The notes under the pieces are model-generated. The model made no database searches, had not been told where the DNA came from, and saw only the letters and a program-made list of their open reading frames with translations. 5,679 nt of DNA from Rickettsiales bacterium (GTDB lineage: Bacteria > Pseudomonadota > Alphaproteobacteria > Rickettsiales > UBA3002), in contig JAJTIB010000019.1 of NCBI GenBank assembly GCA_021300075.1, forward strand, positions 1 through 5,679, given 5' to 3'. The position numbers and the translations under genes are program-made. Shown here piece after piece: positions 1-5,679 of the stretch. Every line of letters begins with the position of its first letter. Position 1 is the first letter of the stretch.

Positions 1-857
1 AAGAGAAACACGATGCGGCCCCGCCTGCCTCGCCTCTGGCGGCGTTGCCTACCTCAACTCTGCCGCTGCCCCCCCCTTCCACGCAAATTGCTCCCCTACC
101 GCCAGCCCCTGAGTTGCCCGAGTCGCTGCCGATGGCGCAAGCTGGTGATGTGGATTTACCGGCACTGCCGATACTGCCTCCTTTGACGGCAATCACGGGT
201 GACGCCCAGGATAAATCCTCACTTGAGATTGTTCAGCCGGCCGATGGGGTCCTCAGTAAAGATCTTGTCTCGTCTAAGCCACCGGCACCAATGCAGCCCC
301 TTGATGCGGAAGAAAAGCTACCAAAAGTGACCAGCGGTGCAGCGGCGCAACCCGAGATGGAGGGACTGCCGCCGATTCTACCGCCGCCGCCTGTTGCGCC
401 GATGCAGGTGGCGCAGATGGAGAAGCGTGCCGTACCAACTCTGCCGCCGACCACAAAGCCGCCTGAAGCGAAGCCGACTACAAAGCCGCCTGAAGCGAAG
501 CCGTCCACCACAAAGCCCCCCGAAGCGAAGCCGGAAATTGCGGCCGCAAGCGGTGCGGTCAGTGCGGTGATTGTGTTTGATAAGGATAAGACTGATCTTA
601 ACGAAGCAAGCAAAATCCGACTGGGCGAACTCGCACTGCAAATTGTGAAGAATAACCAGCAGGTGCGTATTGTCGCCTACGCGGCAGGGACGCCGGAGCA
701 GGCCTCCATCGCGCGGCGGATATCGCTCTCGCGTGCCCTGCAGATTCGTGCATTTTTGATTGATAAGGGCGTAAACCAGCTCAACATTAACGTGCAGGCG
801 CTGGGTAACAAAGTCAGCAGCGGCGAGCCGGAGCGGGCGGATATTTTTCTGAAGTAG
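1..857 (+). CDS. Proline-rich protein with divergent OmpA-like C-terminal domain (5' partial)
   Basis: The frame is open from the left edge (first complete codon at position 3, reading EKHDAAPP...) to TAG at 855-857. The first possible start inside the window is TTG at 45, but in-frame codons upstream give the same Pro/Ala-rich composition, so the gene very probably begins outside the window. About 180 residues are a low-complexity Pro/Ala/Lys linker, including three TTKPPEAKP repeats at 450-533. From about 561 to the end there is a compact alpha/beta domain (SAVIVFDKDKTDLNE, then SLSRALQIRAFLIDKGV, then ALGNK) matching the OmpA/Pal/MotB fold. The LS..RA..V...L...GV helix is recognisable, but the GH(T/A)D segment that carries the peptidoglycan-binding Asp in Pal reads AYAAG here. 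The likely place is periplasm or outer membrane, with the linker spanning distance. Any signal peptide or anchor lies off-window. Peptidoglycan binding is uncertain because of the missing Asp. Confidence 0.8.
   Translation, partial: EKHDAAPPASPLAALPTSTLPLPPPSTQIAPLPPAPELPESLPMAQAGDVDLPALPILPPLTAITGDAQDKSSLEIVQPADGVLSKDLVSSKPPAPMQPLDAEEKLPKVTSGAAAQPEMEGLPPILPPPPVAPMQVAQMEKRAVPTLPPTTKPPEAKPTTKPPEAKPSTTKPPEAKPEIAAASGAVSAVIVFDKDKTDLNEASKIRLGELALQIVKNNQQVRIVAYAAGTPEQASIARRISLSRALQIRAFLIDKGVNQLNINVQALGNKVSSGEPERADIFLK
450..533 (+). repeat. Three tandem 27-base repeats encoding TTKPPEAKP
   Basis: The units lie at 450-476, 477-503 and 507-533. One extra Ser codon (504-506) separates units two and three. 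Units one and two differ by a single base (acc/act); unit three has two further silent changes (ccg to ccc and cct to ccc). The repeat sits in the linker just before the OmpA-like domain. It is in frame, so copy-number changes would lengthen or shorten the linker by nine residues without breaking the gene. Confidence 0.9.
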
Positions 858-933
858 GTTTTAGGTTTTAGGTTGTTACGCTGAACACCTTTTCCCTCCC
901 CCCTGGCATCCGGAACCTGACACCCGACTCCTA
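855..933. repeat. Imperfect inverted repeat built of degenerate 7-base units, between convergent genes
   Basis: The left arm 855-874 consists of TAGGTTT, TAGGTTT, then TAGGTT. The right arm 914-933 contains ACCTGAC (915-921), ACCCGAC (922-928) and the start of TCCTAAC (929-935). Folded without bulges, the 20-base arms give 14 Watson-Crick pairs, 2 G-T pairs and 4 mismatches, around a 39-base loop holding a 17-base pyrimidine run (888-904). The TAG stop of the OmpA-like gene (855-857) pairs exactly with the CTA (931-933) that is the exporter's TAG stop on the other strand. It may act as a two-way transcription end or mRNA 3'-end hairpin, but it is not a classical GC stem with a T run, so the role is inference. 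Confidence 0.6.
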
Positions 934-2712
934 ACTACCGTCCGTGAATTGCAGCGCAGCGAGGCGCTTATACAGTGGGCTGGATTCCAGTAGAGCCGTA
1001 TGTGTTCCCACCGCTTCGATTTTTCCGGCATTCAGTACCAAAATTCGGTCGGCCTTGAGCACGGTCGCCAAGCGGTGGGCAATGACCATCGAGGTTCGAC
1101 CAACCATGACTTCGGCCAGGGCGTTTTGTATAGCGCGCTCGTTCTCAGCGTCCAGTGCGCTTGTGGCTTCATCCAGTAGTAACAGGCGCGGATTGCGGAG
1201 AATCGCGCGTGCAATAGCCAGGCGTTGGCGCTGACCGCCCGATAGCCGTACGCCTTTTTCGCCCAGATAGGTGTTGAAACCTTCAGGTAGGGCCTCGATA
1301 AAATCGAGCGCTGAGGCGGTGGCGGCGGCGGCGCGAACATCGACATCATTTGCGCCGGGCAGGCCGCAGCGGATATTTTCCCAGACATTCGTGGAGAATA
1401 TAATCGGGTCCTGCGGGACGGTTCCGATGAAGCGCCGCCAATGCTGCGGATGCAGATGGCGGATATCGACCCCATCGGCGCGAATGATGCCGAACTGCGG
1501 ATCATAAAAGCGAAGCAGTAACTGGAAGATCGTGGTCTTACCCGCGCCTGATGGGCCGACAATGGCCAGCATTTCGCCGGGCTCAATTCGGAAGGAGACG
1601 TTGTTTAAGGCTGGGGTATCCAGCCGCGCCGGATAGGCGAAAGTGACATGTTCAAAGGCGATGCGTCCTTCGGGCGGCCTCTTGAACACGTGCGGGTCTT
1701 TGGGCGCGGTGACAATCGGCGTTAACTGCATCATTTCCATCAGTCGCTCGGTGGCGCCAGCGGCACGCTGCAACTCGCCGATAATCTCGCTGACCGCACC
1801 CAGCGCTCCTGCAACCACGACGGCATAAAATACAAAGGCTGATAAATCGCCGGGCGAGATTTTATCCTGCACTACATACTGCCCACCGATATAAAGTACG
1901 GTGATGATCGCGCCGAAAATCAGGGTGATGGCAATCGCGGTCAGAAGCGCCCGGGTGCGGATGCGCTTCAAGGCAGTGGCCATGGTCGCGCCGACGAGGG
2001 TGTTGAAACGCTGTTCCTCGTAGGGTTCAATTGCCATGGCGTGGATGGTGCGGATGGCGCCGATGGTTTCCTCCGCATGGGAGGTTAAATCGCCGACTTT
2101 ATCCTGCGTCTCGCGTGATAGTTTACGCACGCGCCGCCCGAGCAGGAGAACCGGGGCGATGACTACAGGCAGCATCATCAGCACATATTCGGTCAGCGCC
2201 TGCGAGGTGATGAGCAGCATGACTACGCCGCCAAAAAACAGCAGCGTATTGCGTAGAAAAACGGAGACCGAAGAGCCGACAACATTCTGCAGCAACGTGG
2301 TATCGGTGGTGATGCGCGAAAGGAGATCGCCGGTACGGGTGGATTCAAAATAGCCGGTATGCATGGCGAGGATCTTAGCAAATAAATCGCGCCTTATATC
2401 GGCCACAACGCGCTCACCCACCCAGGACACGAGCAGGTAGCGCGCGTAGGTGGCCACTGCCAGTATTGCTACTACGCCCAGCAATATCACATAACCATTA
2501 CCGAGTAAGTATGGATTGCCTTTAGCGATGCCTTCATCAACCAGATATTTGAGCGCCGCGCCAATACCCAGCACGCCCGAGGAGGTGACGAGCAGTGCCG
2601 CCGTTGCCCCGATGACGCCGCGCCGATAAGGGGCGAGGTAACGCCCCAGATAACGCAGGCTGCTGAGTTTGCCTTTGGGCAGTTCGTCGCGTTGGCCGGT
2701 GGGGTAGGTCAT
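931..2712 (-). CDS. MsbA-like ABC exporter, fused permease and ATPase
   Basis: A complete 593-residue half-transporter that should work as a homodimer in the inner membrane, exporting a lipid or other hydrophobic substrate. The N-terminal half has about six hydrophobic segments (roughly residues 32-55, 70-93, 150-170, 173-192, 257-277, 290-312), with the coupling sequence YFESTRTGDLLSRITTD at 121-137, typical of the ABC_membrane family. The C-terminal ATPase is intact: A-loop Tyr360, Walker A GPSGAGKT 386-393, Q-loop Gln434, signature LSGGQ 490-494, Walker B LLLLDE 510-515 with catalytic Glu515, D-loop SALD 518-521, switch His546. Length and order fit the MsbA/ABCB group common in alphaproteobacteria; the substrate cannot be read from sequence, so no msbA symbol is given. 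Its ATG overlaps the stop of the frataxin gene (ATGA), and a GGAG lies 10 bases before the start, so it is probably translated from the same mRNA. Confidence 0.93.
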   Translation of the reverse strand: MTYPTGQRDELPKGKLSSLRYLGRYLAPYRRGVIGATAALLVTSSGVLGIGAALKYLVDEGIAKGNPYLLGNGYVILLGVVAILAVATYARYLLVSWVGERVVADIRRDLFAKILAMHTGYFESTRTGDLLSRITTDTTLLQNVVGSSVSVFLRNTLLFFGGVVMLLITSQALTEYVLMMLPVVIAPVLLLGRRVRKLSRETQDKVGDLTSHAEETIGAIRTIHAMAIEPYEEQRFNTLVGATMATALKRIRTRALLTAIAITLIFGAIITVLYIGGQYVVQDKISPGDLSAFVFYAVVVAGALGAVSEIIGELQRAAGATERLMEMMQLTPIVTAPKDPHVFKRPPEGRIAFEHVTFAYPARLDTPALNNVSFRIEPGEMLAIVGPSGAGKTTIFQLLLRFYDPQFGIIRADGVDIRHLHPQHWRRFIGTVPQDPIIFSTNVWENIRCGLPGANDVDVRAAAATASALDFIEALPEGFNTYLGEKGVRLSGGQRQRLAIARAILRNPRLLLLDEATSALDAENERAIQNALAEVMVGRTSMVIAHRLATVLKADRILVLNAGKIEAVGTHTALLESSPLYKRLAALQFTDGS

Positions 2713-3011
2713 TGGGTAAGTTCTCCCAGAAGGTGTGACACCAGCTCCCTGCCGTCACTGAGCTGCCACTGGCCATTGTCGTGCACGGAAAAATGTAGCC
2801 CGCCGGAAAGTGGCGAGGCCAGCCAGAGCTGGCGCGATGGTGCGTGCTTACTGACGACGAAGCGGCGTCCGGCATCGGTAAGGATGGTGAGAATGCCGCT
2901 ATGCAGCTCCAGCTCCTCAAGCGCACCAGCCTCATAGCGAGGTTCGAGCCGGTCGAGAATTGCTGCCAGCGTGGCGTCGGCGCGGCGGTGAAAATCGGTT
3001 TCGTCAAGCAT
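2709..3011 (-). CDS. cyaY: Frataxin family protein (iron-sulfur assembly regulator CyaY)
   Basis: A 100-residue protein starting MLDETDFHRRADATLAAILD. It aligns by eye along its full length with bacterial CyaY: an acidic first helix with FHR.AD..L..I..RL, a beta strand HSGILTI (37-43), then FVVSKHAPSRQLWLASPLSG (51-70) containing the conserved Gln-x-Trp (Q61, W63) and the Ser-Gly pair, HFS (73-75), a second Trp (W82) and a C-terminal helix ending LLGEL. Frataxins bind iron weakly through the acidic helix and modulate the cysteine desulfurase/scaffold complex in the cytoplasm. The reading frame is open another 40 codons upstream, to 3131, but that part has no frataxin character and runs through the divergent PBP gene; ATG at 3011 gives the normal family length. 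The stop overlaps the start of the downstream exporter by four bases. Confidence 0.9.
   Translation of the reverse strand: MLDETDFHRRADATLAAILDRLEPRYEAGALEELELHSGILTILTDAGRRFVVSKHAPSRQLWLASPLSGGLHFSVHDNGQWQLSDGRELVSHLLGELTQ
2723..2726 (-). promoter_or_regulatory. Ribosome binding site (GGAG) for the exporter, inside cyaY
   Basis: On the minus strand GGGAG ends 10 bases before the exporter ATG and lies within the last codons of cyaY. Together with the ATGA overlap it supports ATG at 2712 as the real start and suggests translational coupling. Confidence 0.6.
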
Positions 3012-3040
3012 GGCGCATGCTCTAGCATAAGGCAGATGAC
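3012..3040. promoter_or_regulatory. Compressed divergent spacer with a 5-base inverted repeat
   Basis: Only 29 bases separate the cyaY ATG (minus) from the GTG of the PBP gene (plus), or 59 if the PBP starts at ATG 3071. Within it ATGCT (3017-3021) and AGCAT (3024-3028) form a perfect inverted repeat with a 2-base gap, a possible operator half-site pair. TATGCT on the minus strand (3024-3029) and TAGCAT on the plus strand (3023-3028) resemble -10 elements, but I find no good -35 partner for either, so promoters for both genes must reach into the opposing coding sequence. Confidence 0.35.
3029..3032 (+). promoter_or_regulatory. Ribosome binding site (AAGG) favouring the GTG start of the PBP gene
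   Basis: AAGG lies 8 bases before GTG 3041. The alternative ATG at 3071 has no purine-rich stretch at the right distance (the 20 bases before it are pyrimidine-mixed). This favours 3041, but not decisively. Confidence 0.45.
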
Positions 3041-5317
3041 GTGACCAGAGACTTGCTGTATGACACCCCGATGTCATTTTTTGGTAAAAAGAAACGGCGG
3101 GCAAGAACCGCCAGGAAAAAACGTCCGGCACGTAACCGCATTTATGCGCGGCGTAAGTCTGGACGCGCGCGAACGGTAAGGCCGGAGGGGATTCAACATC
3201 GCCGCTTCAGCCGAGGGCTGAGTCTGATTTTATCGCTCTTAGTTGTGGCCGGGGCGGGGCTGATATACATAGCCAAGGACCTGCCCGATATCAGCACGCT
3301 GGATGTGATTAAAAAACAGCGCGGGATTACGGTCGAAACCGAAGACGGCAAGATTCTTGCCACTTATGGTGATATTTACGGCCATTACGTCACCTATGAC
3401 CAGATGCCAAAAACACTGATTCAGGCGGTAATTGCGACTGAGGATCGGCGTTTTTTTGCTCATCACGGGGTGGATATCTGGGGCATTACCCGGGCGATGA
3501 TCCGCAATCTGCGCGCGGGCAGGGTGGTTGAAGGTGGTTCGACCATCACCCAGCAGGTTGCCAAGAATATCTTTCTCACCCCTGAGCGTTCGCTCAAACG
3601 CAAATTGCAGGAGGTGCTGCTCGCTTTCTGGCTGGAGTCGCGCTTTACCAAAAAAGAGATTCTCGCCATTTACTTGAACCGCGTCTATCTCGGCGCGGGT
3701 GCTTATGGAGTGGATGCGGCGTCGCTAAGGTATTTCGGCAAGCCCGCCACCGATTTGACCCTGATGGAATCGGCAATGATGGCGGGGCTGCTCAAAGCCC
3801 CCTCGCGCTTTGCGCCGACCAGTTCGCAGGAACGCGCCAATGCCCGCGCTTATCAGGTGCTCATCAATATGGTGGATGCTGGAATTCTGCGCGCGCGCGA
3901 TGCCGAGGCGGCGATTGAAGCCTATAAGAAGCAGGAAAGCTCGCACACCGTTGAGGGTAGTAACGTGCGTTATTACACCGACTGGATTGTGGATCAGCTG
4001 CCAGAATATATCGGTAATGTCGAAAGTGATTTAATTGTTACCACCACGTTTGTACCCGATCTGCAGACTCAAGCGCAGGACGCGCTTGAAAATGTGGTGG
4101 CGACCGAGGGGCCCGCGAAAAATGTTTCGCAGGGCGCGATGGTGGCGATGACGACCGATGGCGCGGTGCGAGCCTTGATTGGTGGTGTTAATTACAGCAA
4201 AAGTCAGTTCAACCGTGTGACGCAGGCGCGACGTCAGCCCGGTTCGGCATTCAAGCTGTTTGTTTATCTCGCGGCGCTTGAGGCGGGAATGACGCCTGAA
4301 AGCCTTGTTGAAGATGCGCCTGTGACCATGCAGGTAGGAAATACGGTCTGGTCGCCCGAGAATTACAGCCGCGACTATAAGGGCTTCATTCCCATGGTGC
4401 AGGCGCTGCGCGAATCATTGAATACGGTGTCGGTACGCCTGAGTCAGTTCGCCGGTATCTGGCGTGTGGCACAGATGGCCAAGCGGCTCGGTATTTCTGA
4501 TATTCCGTCCAACCCGTCGATTGCGCTTGGCGCTTCCGAAGTAACGCTTTTGGATTTGACAGCTGCCTATGGTCACCTAGCCAATCAGGGTTATAGTGTG
4601 AAGCCGTATGGTATTTTACGTATCCGCACCCAGCAGGGTGAAACGGTATATCTGCGCGAGGGCGACCGCCCGCAGCCGGTGCTTGCGAACGGTACGGTAC
4701 AGATGATGAATTATATGCTCCTTGATGTGGTGCGCCGTGGCACGGGTACTCGTGCGGCTATTGGGCGTGATGCGGCAGGTAAAACCGGCACCAGTCAGGA
4801 ATTCAAGGATGCCTGGTTCATCGGTTTTACGCCGCAACTCATTACTGGTGTTTGGGTGGGCAACGATAATAATCAGTCGATGAAAAAAGTGACCGGCGGA
4901 AGTCTGCCCGCGATGATCTGGCATGATTTTATGATCGCAGCACTTAAAGGCATTCCGCCCGAACCCATTCCCAACCAGTCGGAAAGCAAAGAGGGATTGT
5001 TCCCCTGGCTCTTTGGCGGAACCATGACCACACCCGAACCACCGCCGGTTGCCTCTCAGCCTTTGCCGGAGAATGCACCCTTTGCAATCCAAGGCGATGG
5101 CGATTTGGGCGTGTCCACCACGATGGAGCCAGAGCCCACGGGGCCGATGATTCTGGAACTGCCCATGCCTGATATGCCGCCGGAAGCAGTTCGCGAAGCG
5201 CAGCCGCCGAGTGAGGAGCCGGACGATCTCCTGACCCCGGATTTCTGGAAAAAGCTCGGCGAAAAAATGCCAGAGAAAAAAGTCGAATACAGCTACCCCG
5301 GCGATAACCGCCGTTAG
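3041..5317 (+). CDS. Bifunctional class A penicillin-binding protein, PBP1A family
   Basis: A 758-residue inner-membrane peptidoglycan synthase that polymerises glycan from lipid II and cross-links peptides in the periplasm. A strongly basic cytoplasmic tail (18 Lys/Arg in residues 16-47) precedes one membrane helix (about 59-78). The GT51 glycosyltransferase shows EDRRFFAHHG (134-143, catalytic Glu134), GGSTITQQ (165-172), KRKLQE with Glu191, and RVYLG (214-218). The transpeptidase has the SxxK motif SAFK (nucleophile Ser402), SLN (459-461) and KTGT (581-584), so both active sites look intact. The linker between domains is short, without the large ODD-type insert of E. coli PBP1A. The C-terminal 120 residues are Pro/Glu-rich. 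GTG 3041 has a ribosome site; ATG 3071 (Met11, MSFFGKKKRR) is the alternative and would trim ten residues. It is divergent from cyaY and convergent with the metallopeptidase gene. It could be called mrcA/ponA-like. Confidence 0.95.
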   Translation: MTRDLLYDTPMSFFGKKKRRARTARKKRPARNRIYARRKSGRARTVRPEGIQHRRFSRGLSLILSLLVVAGAGLIYIAKDLPDISTLDVIKKQRGITVETEDGKILATYGDIYGHYVTYDQMPKTLIQAVIATEDRRFFAHHGVDIWGITRAMIRNLRAGRVVEGGSTITQQVAKNIFLTPERSLKRKLQEVLLAFWLESRFTKKEILAIYLNRVYLGAGAYGVDAASLRYFGKPATDLTLMESAMMAGLLKAPSRFAPTSSQERANARAYQVLINMVDAGILRARDAEAAIEAYKKQESSHTVEGSNVRYYTDWIVDQLPEYIGNVESDLIVTTTFVPDLQTQAQDALENVVATEGPAKNVSQGAMVAMTTDGAVRALIGGVNYSKSQFNRVTQARRQPGSAFKLFVYLAALEAGMTPESLVEDAPVTMQVGNTVWSPENYSRDYKGFIPMVQALRESLNTVSVRLSQFAGIWRVAQMAKRLGISDIPSNPSIALGASEVTLLDLTAAYGHLANQGYSVKPYGILRIRTQQGETVYLREGDRPQPVLANGTVQMMNYMLLDVVRRGTGTRAAIGRDAAGKTGTSQEFKDAWFIGFTPQLITGVWVGNDNNQSMKKVTGGSLPAMIWHDFMIAALKGIPPEPIPNQSESKEGLFPWLFGGTMTTPEPPPVASQPLPENAPFAIQGDGDLGVSTTMEPEPTGPMILELPMPDMPPEAVREAQPPSEEPDDLLTPDFWKKLGEKMPEKKVEYSYPGDNRR
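5299..5313. terminator. Weak hairpin at the convergent end of the PBP gene
   Basis: CGGCG (5299-5303) and CGCCG (5309-5313) form a perfect 5-base stem with loop ATAAC, overlapping the last PBP codons. No T run follows on either strand, so it is at best a weak pause or mRNA-end structure. It is recorded because the 11-base gap to the next gene leaves no room for any other terminator. Confidence 0.2.
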
Positions 5318-5328
5318 ACCCTGACTCT

Positions 5329-5679
5329 TCACGCATCAAAGCGGTAGAGTTCCTTGCCATGGAGTTTGAGCCAGGCCTTTGCCGCCTCGTAATTGGGGCA
5401 GAGATAGCTCACTAAGTTCCAGAATTTTTCGGAATGGTTCATGTACCGCAGATGCGCGACTTCATGGGCGACAACATATTCGAGCACTTCTTCGGGCGCG
5501 AAGATAAGACGCCAGGAGAAAGAGAGGTTACCGGTGGAAGAGCAGCTGCCCCAGCGGCTGCGCGTATCGCGCACGGTGATACGCTGGATGCGACGTTCGG
5601 TTTTTTTTGCCATCTTCAGGGCGCGCGTGGTGATTTCCTCGCGCGCGACCTTCCTGAGCGCATCGGTCATGCGCTTGGT
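5329..5679 (-). CDS. YgjP/DUF45-type zinc metallopeptidase, C-terminal part (5' cut by window edge)
   Basis: The frame runs on the minus strand from the right edge (codons for Thr-Lys-Arg precede the first Met at 5670) to TGA at 5329-5331. About 116 residues are visible. Family members are usually around 220-240 residues, so this is the C-terminal half and the Met at 5670 is probably internal. Counting from that Met, the sequence shows the WGSC motif of the family (40-43, in TRSRWGSCSSTGNLSFSWRL), then VVAHEVAH with the zinc-binding HExxH (His69, Glu70, His73), then NHSEKFW with the likely third ligand His79, and the conserved CPNY..AK.WLK.HG ending. This is the M48-like/SprT-like gluzincin fold, cytoplasmic by family precedent. 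The substrate is unknown. The gene is convergent with the PBP gene, 11 bases away. Confidence 0.9.
   Translation of the reverse strand, partial: TKRMTDALRKVAREEITTRALKMAKKTERRIQRITVRDTRSRWGSCSSTGNLSFSWRLIFAPEEVLEYVVAHEVAHLRYMNHSEKFWNLVSYLCPNYEAAKAWLKLHGKELYRFDA

Noticed and set aside
233..613. Minus-strand open frame antisense to the proline-rich linker, with its own Gly/Phe repeats (FASGGFVV)
   Set aside because: It is the mirror of the TTKPPEAKP repeat; GC-rich repeats keep the opposite strand open. It has no ribosome site or family resemblance.
888..904. Pyrimidine run (G-rich on the minus strand) as a possible G-quadruplex or strong ribosome site
   Set aside because: It does not have four separate G tracts, and no minus-strand start codon with a plausible gene follows it.
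1032..1586. Second minus-strand open frame of 184 codons inside the exporter ATPase region
   Set aside because: It is an out-of-frame shadow of the exporter; the Walker and signature motifs belong to the main frame.
3012..3131. 40-codon upstream extension of the frataxin frame
   Set aside because: It would run through the divergent PBP start region and adds residues with no frataxin similarity; starting at 3011 gives normal family length.
4616..5332. Long minus-strand open frame of 238 codons antisense to the PBP 3' end
   Set aside because: The plus-strand frame encodes clear transpeptidase motifs over the same span; the antisense product is rich in His/Arg/Cys with no recognisable domain.
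5601..5608. Run of eight A on the coding strand of the metallopeptidase gene as a possible slippage or frameshift site
   Set aside because: The frame continues normally through Lys-Lys into the conserved family motifs, and I see no meaningful product in the shifted frames.

Overview
The window most likely comes from an alphaproteobacterium (or close relative) with a Gram-negative envelope. This is inferred from protein style: the divergent OmpA-like C-terminus, the MsbA-like exporter, the compact PBP1A-family enzyme and the YgjP/DUF45 metallopeptidase all resemble alphaproteobacterial versions. No rRNA or other taxonomic marker is present, so the placement is moderate. There are five protein genes, two of them cut by the window edges. 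I see no tRNA, rRNA, CRISPR array, insertion sequence, phage gene or riboswitch.

Layout from left to right. (1) Positions 1-857, plus strand: the 3' part of a proline-rich protein ending in an OmpA-like domain, with a three-copy TTKPPEAKP repeat. (2) Positions 858-930: a 73-base gap between convergent genes. It lies inside an imperfect inverted repeat made of degenerate 7-base units, whose two arms contain the stop codons of both flanking genes. (3) Positions 931-2712, minus strand: a 593-residue MsbA-type ABC exporter. (4) Positions 2709-3011, minus strand: a 100-residue frataxin (CyaY) that is upstream of the exporter and overlaps it by four bases (ATGA), so the two form a cyaY-exporter operon. 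(5) Positions 3012-3040: a very short divergent spacer. (6) Positions 3041-5317, plus strand: a complete bifunctional class A penicillin-binding protein. (7) Positions 5329-5679, minus strand: the C-terminal part of a YgjP-like zinc metallopeptidase, 11 bases from the end of the PBP gene.

The theme is cell envelope: an OmpA-like envelope protein, a lipid-type exporter and a peptidoglycan synthase, with one iron-sulfur/iron-handling gene coupled to the exporter. This looks mainly like a housekeeping region. I found no convincing new multi-gene system. The most unusual structure is the heptad-based inverted repeat at 855-933. The divergent OmpA-like domain and the cyaY-exporter coupling come next.
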